Source: Euglena gracilis
Taxonomy: Eukaryota > Euglenida > Euglenophyceae > Euglenales
DNA: 64,000 nt
Assembly (NCBI GenBank): GCA_039621445.1
Contig: CP154957.1
Location: 20,352,714 to 20,416,713 of the forward strand
Reading direction: 5' to 3'
Made by a program: the position numbers and the translations under genes. Below the pieces are notes generated by a model. It was not told the origin of the DNA. It did not search any database and was given only the letters and a program-made list of their open reading frames with translations. This document shows positions 41,190 through 55,400 of this stretch, in pieces. Positions within the stretch are counted from its first letter, which is position 1, and the number at the start of each line of letters is the position of its first letter.

Positions 41190-43600
41190 TTCGGTGCCGG
41201 GAAAATTTCGGCGATAATCAAATTGAATCTTAGACGGGGGGGGCTGGGACAACATCCTCAAACCCCCCCCCCTGCGCACTGACCAGGTTCCTAAAACCCC
41301 CAAACATGTCATGTGCACCCCCTGACCTGCAACCCCCAACCGGGGGTAAATAGGGCTGGTCGGTGGCAGGGGGGGGGGGGGCATTTTTGGCGTGTTTTGG
41401 GGGTCCAAAAAAATTCCGCGCTTTGAGCCGGTCAATGCCAAAAAAAATACACCAGCTGGCCCAGCAGACCCCCCAGGGGAGTTCCACTCGCATGCATGTT
41501 GCCCATTTTCCTCAAACCCACAAACCTCCCCCAGAAATAACTTCCTTTGTACTCTTTTTTTTGTGCACAATTCCCACAAGATATATTACTGTCGACCTGT
41601 GGAAGCACAGGGAATCACAAGGGGTCCATTTTTGGCCATTTTTGGGAAATAGTTGGAACAGAAACAGCAAAAAAAAAACGCATTCAAAAGCTCATTTCCA
41701 CCTCGGCGTGCAGTGCCAAAGGTTTTTATTGTTTTCCAGTTTGGGGACCCTGGACCCCCTCCCCAGGAAGGGAGGGGGGTCTACCCAGTGGCTTTTTCCA
41801 GTGTCTAGCAGAATGGCTAGCCAGTGGACCCCCTCCCAGGGTCCTCAAGCAAAAGCCTGGTTGGAAGAGAACTGGGCGTTGCTGACCGGGGCATCTGAAT
41901 GGAGGCTGCTTGATGGCAACTTGTGAAAATTATTGGTTCTGAAAATGGTCAGCCGATAAACATGTCCATTGAATTTTGATGTAATTGTCCTGGAAGACGC
42001 CTCACCCAGGCCCAGGCCAAAAAATGGCCATCTGGTGGCCTCGAGTCAATGCAATTACGATAACGAAAGCAATCTTCCGGGAAGTAAGAAAGCGGTATTT
42101 CTGATGGTTTCTTTTCCTTGGGGTGTTGATGAAAATTGGGAGCAGACCCATTGGCCATCCACTGTGCAGGTTCTTGAAATTCCAAACAGTAAATTATGGC
42201 TTCATATGTATGCTCTCCCCTACATATAGGGGAGAGCATAGATCCCCTCCCCAAATAATGCACCGAGAGGCACCCGAAAGGCAAATTTGGGTGCCTGAAG
42301 CCATTATCAACATGTCCAATGTCAAAATGTCAGTATCATTACATTATTTGGACGCCAAAATCATTATTAAATCACCTTGGGGGGGTTAATCCCTCCCCAC
42401 TTTCGGCTAATTATTGGGATCCTGGCACCCTACAAAAAAATAGCTGCATAATTTCCCCCAGAATCTGGGAACTCTAAAGCAGGCCAGAATCTGGGAACTC
42501 CATAGCAGGCTTCCTTTCACCAACCCCTTGTGCTATAGGGTGGGTCTGCCCATATGGCGGGCACACCTCCCCCCTCCGGGGGGGGGGGTCTCGGTGCCTG
42601 CCGACCAAGCCAATTTCCCCTTGAAAATGGCCATTTTCGGACACGAGGACTTTCGGTGCCGGGGGGGGGGGAGGTGTTATAAAACTAACCACCCCAAAAC
42701 CTAACCTTCCCCCGGGGGGGGTCGAGTGTGCCCCACCCCCCAGCTTGCCCATATGGAACCTACCCCCTCCCCCCCCCGCAAGGATAGATCGGAAGCCTCG
42801 ACCTCCCTCGTCGGCAGGGCTGTGCAGGAAGGCCTGGTGGGGGGGGGGGGCGGACCCCCTGGGAGGTGGGGGGGGGGGTTGACCCCCCATGGCACCCGCT
42901 CAAAGAAAATACCTTCGGCGCCGAAAGAAGATTTTGACCTAAGAATCGGCGTCCCTGGAAATACGGAAAGGCCTGCTGGAGGACAGGTCGGACCCCCACC
43001 CACCACGCATTGGGTTGCGGGGATTCCCGTACAGTCTGGGGGGGGGGGGGCGGACCCCCCTCCCATTCCGGACCCCCCTCCTGCCTCGAAACTGACATGG
43101 ACCAAAGAAATTTTCGGTTTTGTGGACATGCAAAGGGCCGGATGCCAGGCCAAAATTGGTCAAAAATCCCTGATTTCCCTTTGAACCCAAAAATACTCAT
43201 TTTGGTGAGAAAAAAAAATTTGCAGATGTTTTAGGTCAAAAACACCAGAACATCAAAAAATGGGCAGTATGATCAAATGAGGGGAAAAGGTGTTTTTTTG
43301 CTCATTTTTCAGTGCACAGTGCCAAAAGAAAATTTTCATTATTTTTGGAACCTGCCCAGGAGGGGGGTCCGGACCCCCCTCCCAACATCTGGGTGGGGGG
43401 TCCAGACCCCCCCCTGCCACATTACCCCCTAGGAGGGGGACCCGCTTCCACATACCTCAAAACCGAAGGGCTTCCCAGAAGCCTGCCCCATAAATAATGA
43501 ACAACATGTGGCCAGAACAAAAAAGAGGATGCCATTCCCATCTTTCTTCAAAAACTGACCCAAGGGCGCAGGTTCAGTGACAAGAGTTGAGTTAATTTGG
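41190..43600. other. intergenic sequence with repeated G/C runs
   Basis: Many poly-G/poly-C blocks (41370, 42570, 42665, 42840-42880, 43035-43080, 43360-43440). A CTCCCCTACATATAGGGGAG hairpin is at about 42216-42236. No supported gene. Confidence 0.45.
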
Positions 43601-43620
43601 CAAAGGCCCCACGGAAATGG

Positions 43621-43785
43621 TTATGGGAGACATCCATCGCCTCCTCCCATCACTTGAGAAATCGATTGTAAGCACTTTTCATTCTCTTCTCTCATCCATT
43701 GTATGAGTTCAAAAGCAATGCACATTACATAGGCCGAAATTTGCAATCCACCCAAAAAACCACCGAACATCTGAAAATTTCGGCT
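43621..43785 (-). CDS. short coding-like frame, unknown
   Basis: The frame reads FGGFLGGLQISAYVMCIAFE, then LIQWMREENEKCLQSISQVM before a stop. Composition looks protein-like and partly hydrophobic, but it is isolated and could be chance or a decayed element. Confidence 0.2.
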   Translation of the reverse strand, partial: SRNFQMFGGFLGGLQISAYVMCIAFELIQWMREENEKCLQSISQVMGGGDGCLP

Positions 43786-43884
43786 GCCAAAGGGGGGGGG
43801 GTAATTCATCGGTTGACACTTTATATTATTTGGACAAGGTTTTTTGACCATGAAGATACATAGGGGATGGGGATGCCCACCCCG

Positions 43885-44010
43885 CAGTGGCACGGGCACC
43901 GCGTGGCACGGCGTGGCACTGCATGTACACTGTGTGTGCACTGCATGGCAGTGCGTGCGGCACTGCGTGGCACTGCGTGCCACTGCGTGACACCGCGTGG
44001 CACTGAGTGG
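43885..44010. repeat. (GTGGCACTGC)n minisatellite
   Basis: About ten imperfect decamer-to-dodecamer units of GTGGCACTGCGTG type. Confidence 0.85.
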
Positions 44011-44162
44011 CATCATTGGTTGTATGAGTTTGCATCATTGGCTTTTCGGGCCATCAGGGGCAATTCTGATGGTTTTGTGCAACGTTTTGCCCTTTTGGGC
44101 CAGTTTGACCACTTCTGGCTGGACATGTCGACAAATGTTCAACAATACCTCCATAGCGCTAC

Positions 44163-44270
44163 CCCACAGTGCCGGCACCTCGTGGCACCTCGTGGCACGT
44201 GTGGCTGTGGGCGTTCAACCCACAGCCACACGTACCATGAGGTGCCACGAGGTGCTGGCACTGTGGGGTG
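44163..44270. repeat. long hairpin, ~50-base arms
   Basis: CCCCACAGTGCCGGCACCTC and GTGGCTGTGGG on the left pair with CCCACAGCCACACGTACCAT and GAGGTGCTGGCACTGTGGGG on the right, leaving a loop of only a few bases. Confidence 0.85.
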
Positions 44271-45273
44271 GGCATCCCCATGGTTTTTGCTAGATTTAGG
44301 ACTTTGTTTACACATTGAAGCTCCATTGCAAATCGATACTGCTTCAACTTGGAACCAATATTTGCTGTTTTCAGAGAAGAAAATGTGTGGTTTTGTCTTG
44401 CTTGGTGAGCGGCAGGGGGCATATTATTTGGGCAGCAAAGACCAGCTGGGGGTATTATTTATTTGGGGGTATAATTTGGACGTATATTGCGGATGAATTA
44501 TTGGGTGGGGTGCTCCATGCGGCATTGGGATTTATTTCAAAAGCATAGTGGAAGAAATGAAAATCCGGCAACTCCTGTGTTGATTTGCCAGGCGCAGGGA
44601 TGGCACTCCACGTTGAGAACACCAACGGGTTGTGTGGACTTCCACCGTGGCGACAGCCACAGAGGGAGGTGGGGTGCAGCCCAGCAAAGCAGGCTACTCG
44701 GTGGGGTGGGAACAAATGGGCCTTATCGCAGTGTCCGACCCAAAGGGTTCGGGCTGGGTAACTTAGCACTGAAGCACTGAAGCACTGAAGCAGTGGGCAT
44801 GCGGCTGTCGTGGCCGCAGCGGCGCTGGTCAGAACAGATGAATCCTGCGTACTCTCTCGAGAGAAAAAAACTGGCACTTCAGGGGGTACGCTGCTTCCCA
44901 CTCAAACCAAAAGAGGGAAAAAAAATTCAAAATTTCAGCCGATTTGAATTTAGGCCTGAATTTTGGTCTAATTGGCCTAGACGTTGTCCATTTAGGCCAA
45001 TAGTTTTTGCAAAGAATTAAGCCTATCTCACAATCCTAACCTTGTGCTTTGGTTGAACAAAAACTGCTTGTTGGTTGTAGTAATGATGGCTACGTGTTCT
45101 GTTCATGTTGAGGAGGTGAAGGACTTGTTTGCTGTCATGTGTGGACTTCATACAGATGGCGCCATTTGAATAAACCATCGACCGGTGCGGTAAACCAAGG
45201 TCAGGGATTAGAAAGATGAGAAAATGGGACATATTTGGAACCAGTTCTTCTGGCGAACCACTTCAACGTGAGG

Positions 45274-45395
45274 TCAGCGGAAGATATGAAGGCGACCACT
45301 TGAGTTGCCTCCGCAGATTATGTCCAGGTTGGGATGCCAACAGTTGCGAGAACAGACGGAGTTGATCGCAGGGTGCCACAGAGCACAAATCAACA
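45274..45395 (-). CDS. WD-repeat gene terminal exon
   Basis: The frame reads [10 protein letters not shown] directly followed by [20 protein letters not shown] and SGRLHIFR, then stop (45274-45276). The last part is the conserved C-terminus. In relatives an ALWHP-type motif is separated from this part by about 35-50 residues, so the exon start may lie within the ALWHP stretch or a blade segment may have been lost. Confidence 0.82.
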
Positions 45396-45626
45396 TGGAT
45401 AGAAAGGATGCATTCACTTGGAATGAAAGAAAGAACCAGGCCGACTGGCGCCAAAATCGGAAAATGCAAGCCCGGAAAACATGGTTTTGTGGCACCCACC
45501 AATATTACAAGGATGATGAATATTGTGGATATTTTTGTTGGAATCTCAGGACCCGGGGGGGGGTCCATCCAGCCGGTCTGAAAAAGGTGCTGGCCAGGAC
45601 AAAGGTGCTGGCTAACCCCCCCCCAA

Positions 45627-45658
<32 letters not shown>

Positions 45659-46264
45659 CGTCCAGGCTGTCGGGCTGGCCCCGAGTGGTACCCACAACCT
45701 GGCGGGAAAAGCCAAATCCAGCTGAGTTGGGATTTTTCAGCCAAAATTTGAGGCAAACCCGCAGAAAGTGTTCAAACCAACATTTTGTCATTTCGGAGCC
45801 ATCTGTTTTGGTCCCCTTCACCCAAGAAAACCACTGGTGGGAATTGAAGGTGACCTGAACCCTTGGTCCAATGCATAGGGTGGGTGGATTTGCCGAATAC
45901 ATTATCCATTGGCCATTTTGGATTGTAAGTTCCACTTATGCCCACGAGACATTGATGTACATGGGAAATTCCAAATGGCTTCATTGAAACCCTTCTGTAT
46001 TTTGTTATCAAAATGTATCTGTATATGTCAAGCGGAATAGAAATATGCCTTTCCTTTACATTTTCTGCAGTGACAGAACAAACACTCTGGTCCTGGTGTG
46101 GCAGCTGGAAACCTGAAAAGCTGGAAATTTATAAAACTGGATGAAGTTGCAACGCTTGGGTGAAGTTGCAAAATTGGGGCGAGATTATTCATTTAACATC
46201 TACGGTGAGGCCTTGAAATTCAATGAAATCATAATTATCACATATACATATGCATATACATATG

Positions 46265-46328
<64 letters not shown>

Positions 46329-49300
46329 CACATACACATATACATATACATATACACATACATATACATATGCATATACATATACATATACATATTCAAA
46401 TACATAAACATATACATGTGCATGTGCATATGCATATGCATATGCATATGCATATGCACATACAGATACAAGCCACAAAAAATAAAATATAAATAAAATA
46501 GATTGTGGGCAATCCATTTTTTTTGACCTGGTCCAACGTCCATGGCCCCAAACTTTTTAGCTTGATGTGTGTGCGGAGTTCTTTAACTCCTCATACGGGG
46601 CTCATAACTCAGGAAGAGGGGGAATCGAGGAAAATGCGTGGAGACCGTTTTTTTGAAGGTGTTGCACAGGCTACAGTATGGCGTAAGTCTGGGACCACAT
46701 CATTGCTTAAGGTCGTCCAACCCCATCCCCCCGGGGGTGACTGACTGGTTTTTTCGGAGTGACTGACTGGTTTTGGCTCCAGCCCCCCCCCCCCCCCCCC
46801 GGGGGAAAGGCCAAAGGTGGTCACCCGGCGCCTAAGGCACCAGAAAAATATTGGGGGGGTTTTGGCCAAAATCCATTGATTTTGAGACCAAATACCAAAG
46901 ACCCCCTGGGGGGGGTATAGTGACCGACTGGTTTTTGAAAGTGGAATGTTCCTAGGGGGGGGGGGCGGTCAGCAATGGTATGTCTGGGACCTCAACGGAG
47001 CATACGGCCGAAGTTTTTGGTTTTTTGAAGGAAAAAAATTATGGGTCGTATGGACAATTCTGTATGAATAGTAAGCGGACGTAGTGTACACCCATGTGCA
47101 TACATTGCAAATCGGATCAGTAAAGACCCTGTGTGAGACATTCACCGCGAAGGACACCAATCCGTCGGCCACCACCATCCGTGCTGTACACCTCCATACA
47201 GCGTGGTTGTTCTCAGCGACAGGTCTCTATCCATTCAGCTCATTGGGGCAAAAGAGGAACCACAGATGTCAGCAAACCGAAAGACGACCCAAAGGGGGCA
47301 GGGGAGGAATGAATTACATGTGTGTCAAACTGGTTGCACAATGTGAATGGTACTGATTTTAATACCGTCCAATTGTGACGAAGCAAAAGCGAAACTGTGG
47401 CTACAAATCCAGTTGGGTTGTGCGATGAAAATGTCTGCTCAAAATTTTTCATTTTTATGAATTAATATGTGTGAGCAGATGGCTTCTTTCATTTGAGGAG
47501 GAAGCAGTTTGCAATTAGAAGACCAAGCGCCGGATGTTGCATCGAGCCCACAAGAAAAGCATGCGGGACCCGTGGATTCCACACCCCATGGAAGGTGGAC
47601 AACCACCGGCCAGTTTGGTTGTCATGGGGTAGGACTTTCCCTGGGGATGCAAGGAGGACGCAAAGGGTTTAGGATCCAGGAGAGTTGTTGTGGGTGTTAT
47701 CAATATTTCCCCGACCAAATCAAATTAATAATTCATTCAAGAACAGTCTTTCTAATGGTTTTTTCCCAAAGGTTTACTTTTCCAGCCCATACAAGCCCTC
47801 TGGATTATTAAACCCCCATAGTTTTAATTATCGCCAAACATAAAGGGGTATTATATCTTCGGGGGGGGGGGCTATGAGCTAGTTATTTTTTGAGGGCCTG
47901 TTGCGCGGATGCCATTTTGTCAGCATAAAATGGATGAACGACCATCTTGATTACACATCACAATTGCACCCCACATTCTCTCACTTCCGCAAAGGTACTA
48001 ACAGGCAGAACGCCGGCCGAATTAAAAAAAAAAAATCCTAAAAATCAATCTGTGACTCTTTTGGCACAAATTTGACAATCTCTTCCTGAAAAGTAATTCT
48101 TTGTTGGAACTCTGTGAGAAATTGGCAAATTGGCAAAATGAAAAAGATTATCTGGTCTGACTGTGAAAAAAAAAAGTGCACACCACCCTCTGCACGGCCG
48201 CCAACCCAGCAGGTCTCTGGGAAGATGCAGAGGGTGTTGTTCTGGGTGACGGCCAACAGGTGCGTGCCGGTCGGGTTGAAGAACGCACTGTTGATGCTGC
48301 GGCGGTACTCGAACGACGCCAGGCATGCCTTCTGGCCCAGGCCGACCTTGCGCAGGTCCCACACCTGTGCCAGCATGGGGCGGTGCAGGCATCCTGTGCA
48401 GGGTTGCTCAGTGCCTGCAGATGGACGGATCACGCAAGCCATCTGTGCCACAGACACCGAGCTCCCTTTCCCAACACACAACCTCGGAAGCGGAGCGTCA
48501 CAACCCATAAAAAGAGCGGGAGGGAAATTGGGGGGGAATCAAATTCAAAAGGAAAGCGAGGTAAATATTCAAAAGAAAGCCAACGAAGAAATAAAACACC
48601 ATATGAAGAAACTCTGTTTGAAAAAATGCTAAATAATAATGCACAAATAGACGTAATGACTTCTGAAAAAAAAATACCTTCGTCTTTAATCTTAAACTTT
48701 AATTTTAATCAGCAACGGCCAGCTTGTATTCAAACATTTTTTCAGGGAAAATGGTCACTTCATCTCTGCAACCCATAACGATTTGCACAGGCAGCTCACA
48801 AAGCAAAAAGTGGCAGAGAATTGGCGCACCTTCACGGACCCATCCAGTGCTGCTGTGGCCAACCAGTTCGGGTTGGCCGGGCAGGCGTGCACCGTGTTGC
48901 ACTTCTTCAAGTGCGCCGGAAGTGTCCACTGTACGGCACGGCAGCCAGGCCCTGTTTGGCGCACGTCCACTGCCTTCACCCGCCCAGAAGACGTGCTAAG
49001 GTACATCGAGTTCGGATCTCCCTGAGAAACGGCAACACCTCAAGTTGAAAGCCAGCCAAATGTTCAAAAAGAAATCTGAAGCAATCCATTGGATCTGCTG
49101 AAGGAATTCGAGGTATTTATATGTTCATATACCTGGACCGTACAGGGTACTGTATGAATGGACCAGTGGGGTATTTGCTTCGAAAATGGGAGACAATGTG
49201 ATGGGTACAAACTGGGGTTATGGAGATCCTTTCACTGAAATTGAAGGTGCTCACAGGCGTTGTTCAACAACGTGCCTCTCAGTCAAAGTTTGAAAAGTGC

Positions 49301-49448
49301 TGTTGCATTCTTTCGAAGAAGAATACTTGACAACAGAGTGCCAGGGAATTTCTTAAGGACCCCCCCCCGGGGGGGGGGGGTCCAGCCTCCGGCTGGCAAA
49401 AAGGCTGCTGGCTGGATTTGAGCTGCTGGCTGGACCCCCCCCGGGGGT

Positions 49449-49488
<40 letters not shown>

Positions 49489-52400
49489 GGGTCCGGGGCT
49501 GGAGCGGGCTGGGCTGGGCTGGGTCGAGGAAAAACAAAATTTTCTAACACATTTTGGCCATTTTCGACATTTTGGTGGGTGGAGCTAGATCAAGGCTGGG
49601 GGGCTGTGATGGAGGGGCTGTGATGAGGGGGAAAAATGCAGGGATAAGTGAGCTGGGCAGCCCAACTGGCTGGCCGGCCTGCGGCCGGCTGGGCCGGCCT
49701 TCGGCCGGCTGGCCCGGCCTCCGGCCGGGCTGGACCCGACTTTATTTCACTCGACCCCGGGGGGGGGGGGCTCCCAGCCCGAATTTGGGCTGCTGGCTGG
49801 ATTTGAGCTGCTGGCTGGCTGGACCCCCCCCCGGGGGGTAGGGTACCCTCCGGCTTAAGAAATTCCCTGCAGAGTGCTTTCCGTAAGCTTGGCACTGAAA
49901 AGATAAAGACCAGGGTGGTAATTCGAGAAGGCCTGGTAAATGAGTCTTTTTTTCAGGTGGCTTGAGAAGGTTTTTTAAACAACAAAGCCCTCAGAGGTGA
50001 GCTGTGAGGTCAGAGCTGCTTTTCTGCTGCTTGGTTTTTTTCTGCCCTGAGGGCACTGCCATGACAATGGTGTCCATAAATGTTCATACCCCTCCCAGTC
50101 CATAAATATTCCCACCCACCTTTCAGTCTAAACAATATTCCATTGGTTGAATATTCCAAACAAATTTATGGAGGATGAAATGAGAATACTGAGGAACCCC
50201 TGAGGAGCGCTATTTGACATTTTGCATGGTGGCCAACCAGCTCTGCGTGCCTTTTTCCCCCCGTTTTGCCCATGTTTGTTTGTTTTTCATGCCCGAATGC
50301 ACAGCAAAACCAGTACAAAGCTTCGGGTTTTCCGGACGTGGAGGGGAAGGAAAGTTTGGTACTTGGATTGGTGCCAATGAAGTGGTTACCTTGGTCTTAT
50401 TCCCCCAGTCATGCTGCACCAAACCACCACCTGCTTGTGAAAGGTTCGACACCAAGTGCTGTCAGTCCCCCCATTTGCAAGGGTCCTTAGGAACTTCGGG
50501 AGGGTGAGTGCACAGGGATCCCCATCTTTGCACGGGCAAATTTTTGCGTGAGGAACGCCCAAAAAATAATCCACAAAGCACAAATTTCTTCCATTTGAAA
50601 AGGTTTTGCAACTCTGCTCTTCGCCTCGGAATGTTCGCAACTCTGCTCTTCGCCTCGGAATAAATGCCAACCTCCCCAGTTCCGCCTTGACCACAGGATG
50701 CATCTGCCCCAATATTGAAACTTTTGGGTTGTTCCCACCAGATAGCTGCTCTTCTCTCAGCCAAACTACCCACAGGTGGGTTGCTGGCAACGTCCCTTAC
50801 CTTCTTCCTTGCCCTTCCCTTCTGAGCCGTTGAAGGGGGTTTAGTCCCCCCCCCCCTCAAAATTTTAGTTCTTCCAAAGTGGTGCAGACTGACAAGAGGA
50901 AGATTGGCGCAAAACAAATTCAGTGATAATGCAGGTAGGGGAGTGGTCCATTTGTACCTCGCTAATGCAGCCAAATTGCAGCCAGCCATCCAAACTCTCA
51001 TCCAATGCGAACATCTGGCGGAATTCCTGTTTCTCGATGTCCATGCAGCGAATGGTGCAATCATAGCTCCAGCTCCACAGTTTGTTGGCGTCCCCTGGCA
51101 TGTACTGCAAGGCCCCAACGACACCGCCGTGAGGACAGCCCAGGGTTGTGTCGGGCCCATTGGGGAGGGGTATTTGGTGATAAAAAAAGATCCAGCAAAG
51201 ACAAAAAAGGCAAAGACATCTTCCACATCCGGGTCACCACATCACCACAAGCACACAGTAGTCAAGATTTGGGGGCATCGTTTTAAGCGCAAATCTTTCC
51301 AGCAACGTCCCATGTTGATGAGCGGCCATTGGAACGATGCAAACACAAATTGTGGGTTTTATGTACCCCATATGCTGTGGTGACACCTGCTCAGACACCC
51401 TAATTGTCAAAATCCCTGCTTTTTAGCACCAGATCACATCCTGATATCATTGCTTGGGAACAGGGAGCCAGGTATTGGCACTTTTTCATAATAATAAAAA
51501 AAAGTGTTGGCGTGGGCAAATACACAGACCAAAACCAAAATCCTTGTGCGAGTTATGCCACCTAAATTGCAAGCTTGCTTTTCGGGGAAATTGTCAAAAA
51601 TCCCTTTCAAAAGCAGAAATATGGCATCGTTGGACGGCATAGGAATCAAAAGGCTTCGTTCAAAACCAAAAACAAAATGTCTGTAGGCACTGGGCAGGTA
51701 TGCCTGACGACACACAAACCTGCCTGGTACACAAATACTGATGCACCATCCTCCACAGCATCAACAGCCCAGAAACCTACATTTCCTACAGGATGAAAAA
51801 GATGAATTGTTGTGAATAAAATGGTAAAATATGTTTGGGAAACGGCTCAAACATAAACATCAACATCAAAGACAAAGAAGCGTCGTGCAAAGCATAAAAA
51901 AACGACACTTGCCAGCACGTTGGCTTTTTGTATTGGCTCCTTGAAATCCATGAAATTTGGCAGGGTTGTTGTGGGCGTGCACCAATACCGATCCAATTGC
52001 GTGCTTTCTTGCATCTTTTCTGTTTGTTCGCTCACAGTGTTTCGAGCAGAATCAGTCAAATTTATGAGATGGTGCTTTTTTCCTATCATGACTTGTGTGG
52101 GTGGGGGGGGGGCCTTTTTTCTTCAGAAATAACTTGTTCTGAACAATATTTCAGAACAGACCTTTGGCCTTCAATCACACCAAGTGGAGACCTACCTCCC
52201 CTCCACTGGATCACTGGCCCAATGTTGATTCTGATTGGGGGTTGGAGAATGCTCGTAGGAGAGCGTTTGAGCTTCTAACTTGCCCCACCCCCGTTAAAGT
52301 GCTTGCTGCAGAGTGCCACTTGATCTCCCCCTAGGGGAGAGCAGGTCAGATGGAAAATTTGGACTGGCTGACAAAAGGCTGCTGGCTGACCCCCCCCCCA

Positions 52401-55400
52401 AAGGGGTCCCCAGGCTGAAGAGTCAGTTACCGTGCAGCCGTCCAAAGCCGACTGGACATGAATTAAAACTCGTCTTTGGGGGGAGGGATGGAAAAAAAGG
52501 CTGTTGGCCGGTGGGACCCTCTGGGAGGGGTTCCCTTTGGTTTAACCAACGTCCTGCATGCTCCCAAGTGCCGGCTCCTGGTTTTGGCCTGGGGGGGGGG
52601 GGGTCGACCATGGTCAACCCACGGTCGCCTTCGCCTTCGGTCGCCCTGGGTAGTTCCCACTAAGTTTTCATTTTTGCATTGTGGTGCCGTGGGCAACTGT
52701 TTGGAGGCCCTGAAATGACAAAAACCCTTGTGTGCGTAACTCCTTTTGCCAGTGTGTTGTGCAAATTTGTCCGGTAAGCGCTTTTTGACCTGGATCGACC
52801 CACAACCGAGGGCGACCGAGGCGACCAAAGCGACTGTGGGTCGACCATGGTCGACACCCACCCCCCCCCCCTGGGATGTAGCAACTCCCCCAAAGTGCCT
52901 ATGCATACAGGCAACCCCTATTATGGGTGCTGTTCTGGCCTTCTGAGATTTTAAGCAATCAGCCTGCTCGGATCATCAAAATATCAGTCAGCCAGTCCAA
53001 ATTTTCCATCTGACCTGCTCTCCCCTAGGGGGAGATCAAGTGGCACTCTGCAGCAAGCACTTTAACGGGGGTGGGGCAAGTTAGAAGCTCAAACGCTCTC
53101 CTACGAGCATTCTCCAACCCCCAATCAGAATCAACATTGGGCCAGTGATCCAGTGGAGGGGAGGTAGGTCTCCACTTGGTGTGATTGAAGGCCAAAGGTC
53201 TGTTCTGAAATATTGTTCAGAACAAGTTATTTCTGAAGAAAAAAGGCCCCCCCCCCACCCACCCTCAATCACACCAAGTGGAGACCTACCTCCCCTCCAC
53301 TGGATCACTGGCCCAATGTTGATTCTGATTGGGGGTTGGAGAATGCTCGTAGGCACCCCCGTTAAAGTGCTTGCTGCAGAGTGCCACTTGATCTCCCCCT
53401 AGGGGAGAGCAGGTCAGATGGAAAATTTGGACTGGCTGACAAAAGGCTGCTGGCTGACCCCCCCCCCCCAAAGGGGTCCCCAGGCTGAAGAGTCAGTTAC
53501 CGTGCAGCCGTCCAAAGCCGACTGGACATGAATTAAAACTCGTCTTTGGGGGGGGGGGGGGATGGAAAAAAAGGCTGTTGGCCGGTGAGACCCTCTGGGA
53601 GGGGTTCCCTTTGGTTTAACCAACGTCCTGCATGCTCCCAAGTGCCGGCTCCTGGTTTTGGCCTGGGGGGGGGGGTCGACCATGGTCAACCCACGGTCGC
53701 CTTCGCCTTCGGTCGCCCTGGGTAGTTCCCACTAAGTTTTCATTTTTGCATTGTGGTGCCGTGGGCAACTGTTTGGAGGCCCTGAAATGACAAAAACCCT
53801 TGTGTGCGTAACTCCTTTTGCCAGTGTGTTGTGCAAATTTGTCCGGTAAGCGCTTTTTGACCTGGATCGACCCACAACCGAGGGCGACCGAGGCGACCAA
53901 AGCGACTGTGGGTCGACCATGGTCGACACCCACCCCCCCCCCCTGGGATGTAGCAACTCCCCCAAAGTGCCTATGCATACAGGCAACCCCTATTATGGGT
54001 GCTGTTCTGGCCTTCTGAGATTTTAAGCAATCAGCCTGCTCGGATCATCAAAATATTCAGTGAGCAAACCACAATTTTGTGGTGCCCTCAATTCACCCCA
54101 ATACTTCCTGAGGCTCGGCTTACAGACCTTCCTTGTCCCCTGCCACCGCCAAGACCTTCTGGCTGGAGGGATGGAAGACGCAGCTATAGATCCGCTCCGG
54201 TACAACCTTTGCAACAGTCTGGCAGCGATCGATATCCAAGCTGCTAACCCTCTTGGCAAACGCCATCACTGGCAAGGACACGGGTTGCACATTGGTGGCA
54301 TTGACACTCAGGTCACGCAGACTCTCAAAGAATGCAATCCCATGCTTGTCTGTGGTGTTGGAGGAGTCCAGGGTGAGCACCTCCGGGATGAGCCTGGTGG
54401 ATCCCTGGGTGGTGTGTCAGATGAGAAGGATATCAGCTCTGTCCATTGGAAACCCTGGGAGTGCAGGCTCATCCGTTTTTCCAACATCAATGCGAGGGCA
54501 CTTGGCAGAATATTGTTTCTCGCCTTTGGAAAGCCAACACTGGGAGGTGAATTCAGATTTGGGGAAAAAAGAATGCAAACATTTTTTCAAAACAGCTTCT
54601 CCAACCAGGGAAATGGGCTGACGCACTCAATGGGGGGGGGGGTAAACAATCCCTTTTGATTTTACAGAATTCATGAATGGGTTGTCTTCTTGGGATGGAT
54701 ATTTTTCTTGGAAACTCTTTTTGTAACTCGGAAAGACAGGAACGATTAGAAACGGCAATCGATGAAACCAATCTCCCCAGATGCACCTTTGACAATATTC
54801 ACAAATACAACGACAAAATATACCGACTCCTTTGACGCTTCATCTGCACCGACGTTACGACCATCTGGGCCTACAAATCGAATTGTAGACGTCGTCTCTG
54901 AGTCAACAAAGAAACCAGCTGGCTTGGCCCGAAGTAAACGAGCACTCCGGCGTGCGGGCAGATCCGACCACGTGGAACTGAGAAAACAGGGGAACCTTGA
55001 TTTATGAAATCCATAATGCAAGTTGGTCCATTTATCTGAACTGACTTGATAATTAATCCACATTAAACATCAGCGGTGTGTCAAAACCAACCTCAGGAGG
55101 AGGATGAATGAGAGAAAAATTAATTGTTGAGTTCACCCACTCTTTTAGTAACATCAAAACCCCCCATTTATAAACCCCCTGGGGTTTATGGGATCTGGTT
55201 TGGTGAGTCATGCGAAGTACGAGGTTTATAGACCAAGGCACTGTGGGTGAAAATACAACCCCAAAATGACCCCCAAACCCCCCAAAACGGCAATTTTCGG
55301 CAGAATTGTCTAAAATTGCATTTTCAATGACAGTTGGCCACACAACGGAAAAGTTTCCAAAAGTCAGTCTGGGTTTCATGCCCAGTCACAATACCTTTCG

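Noticed and set aside
46070-46120. Plus-strand '[12 protein letters not shown]' resembling a WD repeat
   Set aside because: Opposite strand to the WD-repeat gene, very short and without splice signals; likely chance.
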